The notes: generated by a model not told the origin, from the letters alone. Counted from the stretch's first letter, positions 16,505-25,396 are shown. The stretch is 60,287 nt of DNA from JAUWOY01 sp034431315 (GCA_034431315.1 DAOUDK010000038.1:1-60287); one strand, 5' to 3'. Numbers and translations: made by a program.

Positions 16505-17463
16505 CACGCGCTGTCTTCCTGGACCACGATGGCACCATCAACGAGAAGGTCATCTACCTGGACAGTGTGGAGCAGTTCAGGCTGCTGCCCGGCGCAGGGA
16601 AAGCCATTCGCATACTCAACTGGGATAGGTGGTCAATCCGGGGCCCACTCTTTCCATACTTCAGGAGAATGTCTATGACTGACCTTGACCGAGCCGATTA
16701 TGATTTCCTATTCGATAATGCTCGTGCAGGCAAGGCGCTGAATGTAAGTTTCATTCACATGGATCAGCCCATCGGACTATGGAATTACATTCGCATTGCC
16801 AATGATATCGCGCACCAGATACCGCCGGGCCGGATTCTCGACTGGGGCTGCGGTTATGGGCAGATGACCCATCTACTGCAACGACGCGGCTTTTCCGTTA
16901 CAGCATTCGACATAGGGCCTGCCAACAAGACGTTGCCGGACATTCCAGTGTGCCGCGGTTTGCAGGTCGTGCGGACGCAACATCCCACGAAATTGCCTTT
17001 CGAGGATGCCAGCTTCAATGCCGTGCTAAGCTGTGGTGTTTTGGAGCATGTGGACGAGTTCAGCGAGCCAGGGAACGAGAGTAAGTCCCTGGCTGAAATT
17101 GCCCGCGTGCTGCGCCCTGGCGGAGCGATTCTGATCTACCAATTGCCACAACGCTATGCGTGGCAGGAGGCAATCATCCGCCGCTTCAGGCTTGGCTATG
17201 CCCATCCGCGCCGCTACACGGCTGGCGAGATTGCCCAAATGTTGCACAGGGTGGGGTTCCAGGTAAAACGAATAGGCCGTGCCAACTTGGTCCCCAAGAA
17301 CCTGACCGGCATGCCTTCCCAACTGCGTGCCCTCTACAGCCGCTTGAGCCGTCCGTTGATTGCCGCTGATATGTTACTGGTGCGTGTTCCACTACTGAAT
17401 CAGCTTGCGGGGGTGCTAGAAATCACCGCTTATCGGGTGAGTCAAGATGATGAGCGTCCTTGA
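16501..17463 (+). CDS. Chimera: HAD phosphatase amino fragment joined to SAM methyltransferase
   Basis: 320 residues. Residues 1-40 (AVFLDHDGTINEKVIYLDSV...) are the start of a GmhB/HisB-type HAD phosphatase, including the DxD nucleophile motif; similarity stops near base 16620. From about residue 57 (MSMTDLDRADYDF) it becomes a class I methyltransferase with RILDWGCGYGQMTHLL, FEDASFNAVLSCGVLEHV and RPGGAILIYQLP. An internal ATG at 16675 with AGGAG 8 bases upstream is probably the original start and may be the one used. The phosphatase part lacks its other catalytic motifs and cannot be active. This looks like a deletion that joined two genes. It starts by ATGA overlap with the GT4 gene. Confidence 0.78.
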   Translation: MTRAVFLDHDGTINEKVIYLDSVEQFRLLPGAGKAIRILNWDRWSIRGPLFPYFRRMSMTDLDRADYDFLFDNARAGKALNVSFIHMDQPIGLWNYIRIANDIAHQIPPGRILDWGCGYGQMTHLLQRRGFSVTAFDIGPANKTLPDIPVCRGLQVVRTQHPTKLPFEDASFNAVLSCGVLEHVDEFSEPGNESKSLAEIARVLRPGGAILIYQLPQRYAWQEAIIRRFRLGYAHPRRYTAGEIAQMLHRVGFQVKRIGRANLVPKNLTGMPSQLRALYSRLSRPLIAADMLLVRVPLLNQLAGVLEITAYRVSQDDERP

Positions 17464-17581
17464 CGTCTGCACCGCTACCGTCCACTTTCTCCGCATTGGG
17501 CGCTATCTCGTCAACTTGTCACGTGCGCTGGTGCGGATTGCGAGCGACCTGCTAATTGCCTTGTTGCATGATCCCTTATGA
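17450..17581 (+). pseudogene. 43-codon remnant of a GT4 gene start
   Basis: A short open frame (MSVLDVCTATVHFLRIGRYL then VNLSRALVR) aligns with the first ~45 residues of the GT4 at 15386 (SIIIDARTATDHFPGIGRYV, VNLARAM) and ends HDPL-stop where the other has RDPTQP. It overlaps the methyltransferase stop by 14 bases and its TGA overlaps the next ATG (17578). It is a leftover of a duplicated glycosyltransferase gene that still couples its neighbours. Confidence 0.72.
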
Positions 17582-18681
17582 ATATTCTCCATGTCTACAA
17601 AGACTACTACCCCATCCTGGGCGGGATCGAAAACCACGTCAAGATGCTGGCCGAGGGGCTGATCCAGCGGGGCGTTGACGTCCAGGTGCTGGTCACCAAC
17701 ACCGGACCGAGGACGGCTATTGAGAAAATCGGAGGGGTGTCGGTAATCAAGGCCGGCTGCCCCCTCCGTATCTCTGGCGCTCCCATCAGCCCCAGCTTCT
17801 ACGGCAGGATGCGCCGCCTGAAGCCGGACATCGCCCACCTCCACTTCCCCAATCCCCCCGGCGAACTAGGCCAGCTCTTCCTGGGGCAAAGCCGAAAGTT
17901 CGTGCTCACTTATCATAGCGACGTCGTCCGGCAGAAGTATCTGTTGCGCTTGTACAAACCTCTTTTGTGGAAGGTCCTGGCTAAAGCTGATCGCATCATC
18001 GCCACTAGTCCCCATTACATCCGCAGCTCCCCCTACCTCAGCCGCTTGGCCGATAAATGCGTGGTCATTCCCCTGGGAATAGATCTCAGACCTTTCGAGA
18101 ACGTGGATAACGATCAGGTTCAGGCCATCAGGCAACGCTATGGCTTGCCTCTACTTCTTTTCGTGGGGAAGCTGCGCTACTACAAGGGTCTCCAGTACCT
18201 CCTGGAAGCGATGCCAAAGATCGAAGCGCGGCTCCTCGTGGTGGGCACAGGGCCCATGGCAGAGACGTGGCAGGCCTTAGCCGATAACCTGGGTCTACGG
18301 GATAAAATCTTCTTCCTGGGCGAGGTGCCCGATGAGGAGTTGCCTCTTTACTATCACGCCTGCGATCTCTTCGTCCTGCCCGCTTCGCACCGCAGCGAGG
18401 CCTTCGGCGTGGTACAGATAGAGGCCATGGCTTGCGGCAAGCCCATAGTCTGCACCGAGCTGGGAACGGGCACTTCCTACGTCAACGTCCACGGCGAGAC
18501 AGGGCTGGTGGTGCCGCCGCGCGATCCCAAAGCCCTGGTCGAGGCAATCAACCAACTGCTGGCAGATGAGGCGCTGCGGAGAAGACTGGGAAAACGAGGA
18601 AGGGAGCGAGTACGAGAGTTTTCCAAGGAAGCGATGGTGGAGAGAATTGTGGAGCTATATGAGGAGCTTCTCTCCACTTGA
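17578..18681 (+). CDS. GT4 family glycosyltransferase
   Basis: 367 residues, complete GT-B enzyme. The acceptor domain opens MNILHVYKDYYPILGGIENH, the motif of Rossmann GT4 enzymes. The donor domain shows LLFVGKLRYYKGLQYLLEAM and the nucleotide-sugar motif SEAFGVVQIEAMACGKPIV. The tail contains the usual helix returning to the amino domain (FSKEAMVERIVELYEELL). Likely a mannosyl- or glucosyl-type transferase on the lipid-linked glycan. It is the last gene of the unbroken glycan cluster; a toxin-antitoxin pair follows. Confidence 0.87.
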   Translation: MNILHVYKDYYPILGGIENHVKMLAEGLIQRGVDVQVLVTNTGPRTAIEKIGGVSVIKAGCPLRISGAPISPSFYGRMRRLKPDIAHLHFPNPPGELGQLFLGQSRKFVLTYHSDVVRQKYLLRLYKPLLWKVLAKADRIIATSPHYIRSSPYLSRLADKCVVIPLGIDLRPFENVDNDQVQAIRQRYGLPLLLFVGKLRYYKGLQYLLEAMPKIEARLLVVGTGPMAETWQALADNLGLRDKIFFLGEVPDEELPLYYHACDLFVLPASHRSEAFGVVQIEAMACGKPIVCTELGTGTSYVNVHGETGLVVPPRDPKALVEAINQLLADEALRRRLGKRGRERVREFSKEAMVERIVELYEELLST

Positions 18682-18727
18682 TTTTTATCGCTAAATGGGT
18701 TAAGATTATGGTGCTGGGATTTCCCTT

Positions 18728-18817
18728 GCTGGGGAGGATAAGGTTCTAGCCGCCCAGACCCTGACCGCCAACGTCGAAGGGCTTTACGCTGAATTGCTGA
18801 GACAGAGGGACGGGTAG
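18728..18817 (+). pseudogene. Carboxyl-end remnant of a GT4-like gene
   Basis: Thirty codons in an otherwise empty gap read AGEDKVLAAQTLTANVEGLY then AELLRQRDG-stop. This resembles the final helix of GT4 enzymes. Together with the 5' remnant at 17450 it suggests that a second GT4 gene was mostly lost or replaced here. Confidence 0.45.
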
Positions 18818-18845
18818 CAAAATGACAGGAAGGGAGGGATGATTT

Positions 18846-19211
18846 ATGCCACGCGCATTGTTGGATCAGCCTGTTAGTAGCATAACCGTGGGAGATTTAC
18901 AGAAGCTAATCGGAGGCAAAGTCAAAGAAGCGCTGCGCGACTATGAGCTTAAGCGTAGAGACTATTTTATTGACGATGAAGGCTACCTTTGCTTTGGCAA
19001 TGAGCGGGCCTACGCAGATTACATCGTTAAGCAGGACAGGCCCCCCAGTGAGGTCAAAGCATATTACGTAGAGAATGGCGTCAAGATAGTCTATTCAGAT
19101 TACGAGCCCTTGCCCAGGTTGCTGGCTGAGCTGGAAGAGGTGCATAAGCAGATAGAGACTGGCACTTTGATGACAGAGCACGGTGAATTGAGGAAAAGGC
19201 TGGGGCTATGA
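18846..19211 (+). CDS. Putative antitoxin of a RelE-type pair
   Basis: 121 residues, acidic and helical, with no family I can name with certainty. It begins MPRALLDQPVSSITVGDLQK after GGGAGGGAT, an excellent ribosome-binding site. The end (LEEVHKQIETGTLMTEHGEL) is the kind of tail that wraps a RelE toxin. The toxin start overlaps its stop by 4 bases, so the pair is translationally coupled. The amino end may bind DNA for autoregulation. The antitoxin role is inferred from this arrangement. Confidence 0.65.
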   Translation: MPRALLDQPVSSITVGDLQKLIGGKVKEALRDYELKRRDYFIDDEGYLCFGNERAYADYIVKQDRPPSEVKAYYVENGVKIVYSDYEPLPRLLAELEEVHKQIETGTLMTEHGELRKRLGL

Positions 19212-19483
19212 TGTACAAGGTGATATACTCTCCCCAAGCCGAGAAAGCTATGAAGAAGTTAGCCAGAAAGGCTCCGCACATCGCCAGGGATATCCTTGAT
19301 AAAATCGAGTGGCTGGCCGAAAATGCAGAGGTCATCAAGCACGAAAAGCTGAGAGGGACGAGGGATTTTAGCCTTCACTGCGGCCAGTATCGGATCCCGT
19401 ACTTGTGGGATAGGGAGGGCAAGACCATCATCATTGAGATAGTTGCCAAGCATGATGAGGCGTATAGAAAGCTAAAGAGATAG
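19208..19483 (+). CDS. RelE/ParE-type toxin
   Basis: 91 residues, normal for RelE. The pattern KVIYSPQAEKAMKKLARKAP, then LRGTRDFSLHCGQYRIPYLW and IIIEIVAKHDEAYRKL, follows the RelE fold order, with basic and aromatic residues near the end where RelE toxins contact the ribosome or mRNA. Two ATGs in a row (19208, 19211) start it. Family members cleave mRNA on the ribosome or poison gyrase (ParE type); which applies is not clear. Confidence 0.82.
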   Translation: MMYKVIYSPQAEKAMKKLARKAPHIARDILDKIEWLAENAEVIKHEKLRGTRDFSLHCGQYRIPYLWDREGKTIIIEIVAKHDEAYRKLKR

Positions 19484-19496
19484 GAGACGACACTTT

Positions 19497-20486
19497 ATGA
19501 AAATCCTAGTCACCGGCGGGGCGGGCTACATCGGCTCGCACCTGGTGGACGCCCTGATAGCCCAGGGCCACGAGCTCTACGTGGTTGATAACCTCGCCAC
19601 AGGGAAGATAGGTAACATCCAACACCTCCTGGAGAACGAGCACTTTCATTTTGTCAATGACAGTATCCTCAACGAGACTCTGATGGAGCGGATCATAGAG
19701 CAGGTGGATCTCGTCTACCACCTGGCGGCTGTGGTGGGGGTCAAGCATGTCATTGATAATCCTCTGCGGGGTATTTTGACCAATGTGCGAGGCACCGAGA
19801 TTGTGCTGGAATTGGCCTACAAGTACTGGCGAAAGGTGGTCATCGCTTCTAGCTCTGAGGTCTACGGCAAATCAGAAAAGGCTCCCCTGGCCGAGGAGGA
19901 CGACAGCATCCTGGGTCCCACGGCGGTGGGGCGCTGGTCCTATGCTTTGGCCAAAGCCATTGATGAGCACCTGGCCTTCATCTACAATGACAAGGGGTTG
20001 CCGATCAGCATCGTCCGTTATTTCAACTCCTACGGCCCTCGCCTCGATCCCAGAGGCTATGGCAGTGTCGTCGCCAAATTCATCAATCAGGCCCTGGCAG
20101 GCGAGCCTCTGACGGTTTTCAGCGACGGGCAGCAAACCCGCTGTTTCACTTACGTTGACGATACCATCAGGGGATCCATCCTGGCGGCAACCCTGAAAGA
20201 GGCCGAGGGGCAGAGCTTCAACATCGGCGATAGTCGGGAAACCACTATTTTGGAACTGGCTCAATTGGTCAAGAATCTGGCCGGCTCGCCTTCGGAGATC
20301 GTTCACGTGCCCTACGAGCGGGCCTACGGTGCCGATTTCGAGGAGACTCGTCGTCGGGTGCCAGATGTGAGAAAGGCCGAGAGGGTGCTGGGCTTTAGAG
20401 CCGAGGTGCCTTTGGAAGAGGGTCTCAGGAAGACTATTGATTGGTTTCAGAAAGCTCAAAGTCCAAAGCTCAAAGTCCAAAGGTAG
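19497..20486 (+). CDS. NAD-dependent sugar-nucleotide epimerase/dehydratase
   Basis: 329 residues, extended short-chain dehydrogenase. The NAD site is TGGAGYIGSHLV at the amino end. SSSEVYG and YALAKAIDEHL supply the catalytic Ser and Tyr-x-x-x-Lys. The segment RYFNSYGPRLDPRGYGSVV is typical of UDP-glucose 4-epimerase and UDP-glucuronate decarboxylase-like proteins. It should supply a nucleotide sugar to the glycan cluster. The last 11 residues (KAQSPKLKVQR) are encoded by a heptamer array at 20451-20483 and are not part of the family. RBS at 19488-19492. Confidence 0.85.
   Translation: MKILVTGGAGYIGSHLVDALIAQGHELYVVDNLATGKIGNIQHLLENEHFHFVNDSILNETLMERIIEQVDLVYHLAAVVGVKHVIDNPLRGILTNVRGTEIVLELAYKYWRKVVIASSSEVYGKSEKAPLAEEDDSILGPTAVGRWSYALAKAIDEHLAFIYNDKGLPISIVRYFNSYGPRLDPRGYGSVVAKFINQALAGEPLTVFSDGQQTRCFTYVDDTIRGSILAATLKEAEGQSFNIGDSRETTILELAQLVKNLAGSPSEIVHVPYERAYGADFEETRRRVPDVRKAERVLGFRAEVPLEEGLRKTIDWFQKAQSPKLKVQR
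20451..20483 (+). repeat. AAAGTCC/AAAGCTC heptamer array at the epimerase 3' end
   Basis: Four and a half 7-base units, alternating AAAGCTC and AAAGTCC, supply the carboxyl tail of the epimerase up to its stop. Confidence 0.8.
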
Positions 20487-20493
20487 GTGGTGA

Positions 20494-23400
20494 GTGGCTG
20501 TGCAAACAAAGCTAGGTGTTTTCTGCGACAAGGTTATTGAAGCTGGTTGGCTGGCGGCCGTTATCGTGGTGCCCCTTTTCTTCAACGTCTTCTCCGACCG
20601 CGTTTTCGAGCCTGACAAGCTTACTCTGCTGCGCTCTATCGCCCTGGTGATGGCTGTGGCGTGGGTCATCAAGGTACTGGAAGTTGGAAGCAGTATTCAA
20701 ATCCAAAATCCAAAATCCAAAATCCAAAATCCACTGGTTCTCCCCACGCTGCTGCTGGTGACGGTGTACATACTGGCCACCATCGCCTCTGTGTCTCCCC
20801 GAGCCAGCCTCTGGGGCTCTTACCAACGCTTGCAGGGTACCTACACCACCTTCTCGTACATTGTGATCTTCTTCCTGGCCCTGCAGGGCCTGCGCACTCG
20901 CGAGCAGATCGAACGGTTGGTTACCACTGCCATCCTGGTCAGCCTGCCCATCGCCTTGTATGGAATCCTGCAGCATTATGGTCGGGATCCCTTGCCCTGG
21001 GCATCCCCCGTCACGACTCGCGTAGCCTCCAACATGGGCAATTCCATCTTCGTGGCCGCCTACCTGATCATGGTGGTTCCCCTTACCCTGGCTCGTGTTG
21101 TTGAGACCTTCTCCGCCATTCTGGCCGATGAGGAAGGCGTTATCTCCGACGTGGCCCTGGCGACCTGCTACGTTTTTATTCTGGCCGCTCAGTTGATCTG
21201 TATCTTCTTCACTCAGAGCCGTGGCCCTTTGCTGGGGTTGCTGGCGGGCTTCTTCAGCTTTGTGCTGCTGTCACTGACTCTATTGCGCCGGCGGGCAGAG
21301 GATCAGAGCTCGCTCAGCCTCAGCGATGGGATCAAGGCCCTTGCTACAGTGATCCTCAGTGGCCTGGCCGGATTTTTAGTAGGCATGGCGGGTGGTGTTC
21401 TCCTGGGCAAAATCGGTTTCTTTGGCGGTGCTCTCGATAGGACGCTTTTATCCGCCCTGGGATTTTTTGTGGGAATAGCGAGCGGGGTGCTCTGTATCGG
21501 CTTCATGGTCATCCTGCGCAAAGGATGGAAGTGGCTCTGGCTGGCCTGGATCATACAGGCCCTTGTCCCGCTGGCATTTTTGATAGTTTTCAATTTGCCT
21601 GGCTCCCCCATAGCATCGTGGCGAGACCTACCCTACATCGGCCGCTTGGGACGTGTCTTTGAGACCGAAACCGGCACTGGCCTGGTACGAGTGCTCATCT
21701 GGGAGGGGGCCGTGGATATGGTAACGCCCCACGAGCCCATCCAGCATCCCTCTGGTCAGCCCGACAGGTTGAACCCTTTGCGGCCTCTCATAGGCTACGG
21801 GCCGGAGTCAATGTTTGTGGCCTACAATCGCTTCTATCCACCAGACCTGGCTCACATTGAAGCCCGTAAGGCTTCCCCCGACCGTTCCCATAATGAGACC
21901 TTCGATGCGCTGGTGATCACGGGCCTGGCGGGCTTCGTAGCCTACATCTTGCTCTTCGGCAGTGTATTCTATTATGGCTACAAGTGGCTGGGGTTGATTA
22001 AGAACTCCAGGCAGCGCAACGTCTTCATCGGTTTATTCCTTAGTGGCGGTCTAGCTGCAGCCCTTTTCCTGTGGCTCTGGAAAGGGGCGGCATTCGTAGG
22101 CGTGGGCTTGCCGTTAGGTATGGCCTTCGGCCTGGTCGTATACCTGGTCGTGTCCGCAATTACGTTTTATAGCCGCCCCAAAGAGAGCCGTGGGCAAACC
22201 TCCAACCTCCAACCTCCAACTTCCAACTTCCAATTCCTACTCATCGCTCTAGTATCAGCCTTGCTGGCTCATTTCATTGAGATCAACCTGGGTATCGCCA
22301 TCGCAGCCACACGCACCTATTTCTGGGTTTACGCAGCCTTGCTGGTCGCTGCAGGCCGTTATCTGGTGCGGGAACCCGCTTCTCCCCAGGCTGCTGAAGC
22401 GGCCGTGCCTGTTGAGGTGCCAAAGCAAACTCGCAGGAAGCGGCGTAGAAGCCGGCGAAGTCAGGTCCAGGCCCCCAGCAAGTTATCTTCGCCAGAGATC
22501 AAGGCACGAACCTCCAACCTCCAACCCTTCGGCCAGGCTCAGGGCAGGCCTCTAACCTCTAGCCTCCAAGTTATCGTCTACTCTTTGTTGATAGGTCTTG
22601 TCCTGGTAACCCTGGGGTACGATTACATCACCCCTCAATTCGACATCTCGGCCAGGGGCTACAGCCTGCTCTGGCTGCTTGTTCTTACCTGGCTTGTGGG
22701 CGGTGCCATAACTGTGGCTCTGACGAGACGTAGCAATTGGCCTTTGGCTTCTCTACTTTACTCATTTATCTCCCTGGGGTGTTTTCTCATCTTCTTCGTC
22801 ATTCGCACTCGTCAGATGCAGATCGGGATTACCGTGACATCCCTGGGCGACTTGCTGAGGCAAGCCAGTGCCGTAGCCAATGGTCTGGTGCTCTATTATG
22901 TCTTTGCTCTACTTCTCCTCCTGGCCATTGCAGGTGCGTTGCTGCCTAAGAGGTCATTGCCCTCCAGCTTTTGGCAGCCCCGCTATGGATGGCTTTATCC
23001 CTTTTTGGTGGTCGGGGTCGCGGCCTTGATCTTCACCACCAACCTCAGTGTTATCAGGGCCGATGTCATCTACAAGCACGCCAAATCCTACTTTGGGGCG
23101 GGCCAATATGATGCCAGCATCGCCCTCTATCAGCAGGCCGTAAAGCTTGCTCCCAATGAGGACTATTACTACCTCTTCCTGGGCTCGGCCCTCTTGGAAA
23201 AGGCCAAACAGGCACCAAAGGAGCCAGCCACGCTGCCGGAAAACATCAGCGCTGCTGAGCTACTCTCGTTCACGCCACAGCAGATTGCCAGCCTGGGCCG
23301 CGAAGACATACTGAATGTCAGCCAGGCAGTCCTGGCCGAAGCGCGACGGCTCAACCCGCTCAACACCGACCACAGCGCTAACCTGGCCCGCCTCAATCGT

Positions 23401-24339
23401 ACTTGGGGCCAGCTCGCTTCCGACCCAGCCCGGCGGGCCGAGAAGTTGAATCAAGCTTTAGAGTATTACCGTCAGGCGACGAACCTCAGCCCCCAAAACG
23501 CCCAGCTTTTCAATGAGTGGGGACAAGTTTATTATATTTTAGGCGATCAGGAGAAGGCCCTGAAGAGGTATCAACATTCTTTGAGTGTGGATCAGGAGTA
23601 TCACGAGACCTATATTCTCATAGGCGATCTGTACTTAAACATGAAGGAGTTGGACAAGGCTGCCGACGCCTACTCCAGGGTATTAGAGCTAAATCCCGGA
23701 ATAGTACAGGCTCATAGCTCCCTGGGTTATATCTACTCGCAGCAAGGGAAGCTCCAAGAGGCCGTGGAGGAGAACCTCGAGGTGCTGGAGCTAGCTCCCA
23801 ACGATTACGCCAGCCACAAGAACCTGGCTCTTCTCTATCAGCAATTGGGGCGAACGGATGAGGCTGTCGCAGAAGCTCAAATCGCCTTGGGGTTGGCTCC
23901 AGAAGGGGACAAAGCGAACTTGGAGACCTTTATCGCTCAGTTGGGGGCGGGACAGCCCATTACAAGCCCATCAGATGAGGAACTGATCCAGACCTATCTT
24001 GCCGAGGGTCAAACCTACTTGAACGAGAAGGACTTCGAACGGGCAGAGGAGGCTTACGCCAGGGCTCTGGAATTGAACCCCGATATAGTACAGGCCCACA
24101 GCGCGCTAGGCTACATTTATGCTCTGCAAGGGAAGCTTCAGGAGGCGCTGGCAGAGAACCTCAAGGTGCTAGAGTTAGCGCCCAACGATTACGCCACCCA
24201 CAAGAACCTGGCCATGATCTACCAGCAATCGGGGCGCCTCGAAGAAGCCATCGCCGCGGCTGAGACCGCTCTGGAGTTGGCCCCGGAGAGCGACAGGCCG
24301 GCATTGGAGGATTTTATTGTCCAGTTACGGCAGCAGTGA
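20494..24339 (+). CDS. O-antigen ligase/polymerase-like membrane protein with TPR tail
   Basis: 1281 residues. The first ~870 contain many hydrophobic segments and the O-antigen ligase (Wzy_C) region, with QSRGPLLGLLAGF near 240 and the periplasmic loop GPESMFVAYNRFYPPDLAHI. The last ~400 residues are tetratricopeptide repeats. The final two blocks (about 1045-1165 and 1175-1281) are near copies of each other (GKLQEAVEENLEVLELAPND). Three repeat-derived stretches interrupt it: residues about 67-80 (NPKSKIQNP), about 567-580 (SNLQPPTSNFQF) and about 669-690. These fall in predicted loops. It probably joins or polymerises lipid-linked glycan, with the TPR tail recruiting partners. GTG start, 7 bases after the epimerase. 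Confidence 0.85.
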   Translation: MAVQTKLGVFCDKVIEAGWLAAVIVVPLFFNVFSDRVFEPDKLTLLRSIALVMAVAWVIKVLEVGSSIQIQNPKSKIQNPLVLPTLLLVTVYILATIASVSPRASLWGSYQRLQGTYTTFSYIVIFFLALQGLRTREQIERLVTTAILVSLPIALYGILQHYGRDPLPWASPVTTRVASNMGNSIFVAAYLIMVVPLTLARVVETFSAILADEEGVISDVALATCYVFILAAQLICIFFTQSRGPLLGLLAGFFSFVLLSLTLLRRRAEDQSSLSLSDGIKALATVILSGLAGFLVGMAGGVLLGKIGFFGGALDRTLLSALGFFVGIASGVLCIGFMVILRKGWKWLWLAWIIQALVPLAFLIVFNLPGSPIASWRDLPYIGRLGRVFETETGTGLVRVLIWEGAVDMVTPHEPIQHPSGQPDRLNPLRPLIGYGPESMFVAYNRFYPPDLAHIEARKASPDRSHNETFDALVITGLAGFVAYILLFGSVFYYGYKWLGLIKNSRQRNVFIGLFLSGGLAAALFLWLWKGAAFVGVGLPLGMAFGLVVYLVVSAITFYSRPKESRGQTSNLQPPTSNFQFLLIALVSALLAHFIEINLGIAIAATRTYFWVYAALLVAAGRYLVREPASPQAAEAAVPVEVPKQTRRKRRRSRRSQVQAPSKLSSPEIKARTSNLQPFGQAQGRPLTSSLQVIVYSLLIGLVLVTLGYDYITPQFDISARGYSLLWLLVLTWLVGGAITVALTRRSNWPLASLLYSFISLGCFLIFFVIRTRQMQIGITVTSLGDLLRQASAVANGLVLYYVFALLLLLAIAGALLPKRSLPSSFWQPRYGWLYPFLVVGVAALIFTTNLSVIRADVIYKHAKSYFGAGQYDASIALYQQAVKLAPNEDYYYLFLGSALLEKAKQAPKEPATLPENISAAELLSFTPQQIASLGREDILNVSQAVLAEARRLNPLNTDHSANLARLNRTWGQLASDPARRAEKLNQALEYYRQATNLSPQNAQLFNEWGQVYYILGDQEKALKRYQHSLSVDQEYHETYILIGDLYLNMKELDKAADAYSRVLELNPGIVQAHSSLGYIYSQQGKLQEAVEENLEVLELAPNDYASHKNLALLYQQLGRTDEAVAEAQIALGLAPEGDKANLETFIAQLGAGQPITSPSDEELIQTYLAEGQTYLNEKDFERAEEAYARALELNPDIVQAHSALGYIYALQGKLQEALAENLKVLELAPNDYATHKNLAMIYQQSGRLEEAIAAAETALELAPESDRPALEDFIVQLRQQ
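20694..20734 (+). repeat. ATCCAAA heptamer array in the O-antigen ligase gene
   Basis: Four exact ATCCAAA units with partial units on both sides, read as IQIQNPKSKIQNPL between two membrane segments. Confidence 0.85.
22194..22235 (+). repeat. TCCAACC heptamer array in the O-antigen ligase gene
   Basis: Five units of TCCAACC/TCCAACT/TCCAATT, read as SNLQPPTSNFQF just before a membrane segment. Confidence 0.85.
22511..22568 (+). repeat. Heptamer array interrupted by a 23-bp element
   Basis: CCTCCAA units (22511-22525) and CTCTAAC/CTCTAGC units (22549-22568) flank a 23-base insert at 22526-22548 (CCTTCGGCCAGGCTCAGGGC plus AGG). The insert is the same family that broke wzt. The frame stays open (NLQPFGQAQGRPLTSSLQ). 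Confidence 0.8.
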
Positions 24340-24387
24340 AAAATCCAAAATCCAAAGTTCAAAATCCAAAGTCTGAAATCCAAAGAG
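24340..24387 (+). repeat. AAAATCC heptamer array, intergenic
   Basis: Six consecutive 7-base units (AAAATCC, AAAGTTC, AAAGTCT, GAAATCC) fill nearly the whole gap between the O-antigen ligase stop and the next gene, leaving AAAGAGAATTAAT as a weak ribosome-binding region. Confidence 0.85.
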
Positions 24388-24394
24388 AATTAAT

Positions 24395-25396
24395 ATGACC
24401 AATTACATGCTTATTATCATCACTGCCCTGCTCTTCGCCATTGGCGTCACGCCCCTCGTCAGGCGCCTCGCTCCACGCCTGGGAGTGATGGATCGGCCCA
24501 GCGCTCGCAAGATCCACACCAAGGCCATGCCCCGCCTGGGAGGGGCAGCCATCTATCTGGCCTTCATCTTGGCTCTCCTACTCCTCGAGGATCGCGGTTA
24601 CATCTCACAGTTGGTGAGCATCCTCATGGGAGCTACCCTGGTCTCTTTCTGCGGCATCTGGGACGACCGCTGGGGAATGCGTCCCTTGCTCAAATTGGGA
24701 GTGGGCCAGCCCCTGGCAGCGCTGATCCTCATTGTTTCAGGCATCAGGGTCAGCTTTCTGCCCCACCCCATCCTCAACATCCTGGTGACTATGATCTGGG
24801 TGGTGGGAATCACCAGCGCGCTGAATCTGCTGGATAACATGGATGGACTCTCTGCGGGAGTGGCTACCGTTGCTTCGGCCTTTTTCCTCTTGCTGGCGGC
24901 CATGAGCGGGCAGTATCTGGTGGGCAGTCTGGCGGCGGCCCTTCTTGGGGCCTGTTTGGGTTTCCTGCTCTACAACTTCAACCCCGCCAGCATCTTCATG
25001 GGGGATACGGGCAGCCTCTTCATCGGCTTCGTTCTGGCCGCAGTGGGGATCAAGCTGCGCTTCCCTGGCAGGATGAACATCGTCACCTGGATGATTCCGT
25101 TGCTCGTCCTGGGGGTACCCATCTTCGACACCACCCTGGTAGTGGTCTCCCGCCTGCGCCGGGGTCTCAACCCCGCCACCCACCCAGGCAAGGACCACTT
25201 CTCCCATCGGCTGGTAGCTATGGGGTTAAGTCAGCGGGAAGCGGTGATGGCCATCTATCTGATCTGCGGGACATTGGGCGTGTTGGCCATCTTCTTGACC
25301 CAGGCCAGCATTGCTGAGGGATATGTTATCGGAGCAGTGGTGGTTCTGGTGGGCTTGCTTGGGCTGTGGAGGCTGGAGCAGGTTAAAGGATTATAG
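24395..25396 (+). CDS. UDP-HexNAc:polyprenol-phosphate transferase (WecA/TagO-like)
   Basis: 333 residues with about ten membrane segments. Family motifs in order: RPSARKIHTKAMPRLGG, NLLDNMDGLSAG (metal-binding acidic cluster), FNPASIFMGDTGSLFIGF, and the cytoplasmic HPGKDHFSHRLV that distinguishes WecA/TagO from MraY. The enzyme starts glycan synthesis by moving a HexNAc-1-phosphate to undecaprenyl phosphate at the inner membrane face. It lies between the ligase and uppS, so initiation, carrier supply and ligation are neighbours. Confidence 0.88.
   Translation: MTNYMLIIITALLFAIGVTPLVRRLAPRLGVMDRPSARKIHTKAMPRLGGAAIYLAFILALLLLEDRGYISQLVSILMGATLVSFCGIWDDRWGMRPLLKLGVGQPLAALILIVSGIRVSFLPHPILNILVTMIWVVGITSALNLLDNMDGLSAGVATVASAFFLLLAAMSGQYLVGSLAAALLGACLGFLLYNFNPASIFMGDTGSLFIGFVLAAVGIKLRFPGRMNIVTWMIPLLVLGVPIFDTTLVVVSRLRRGLNPATHPGKDHFSHRLVAMGLSQREAVMAIYLICGTLGVLAIFLTQASIAEGYVIGAVVVLVGLLGLWRLEQVKGL

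Noticed and set aside
16501..16620. Functional heptose-bisphosphate phosphatase gmhB
   Set aside because: Only the first ~40 residues are present; the later HAD motifs are missing.
20694..20734. CRISPR array
   Set aside because: The 7-base unit has no spacers; it is a simple heptamer tandem repeat within coding sequence.
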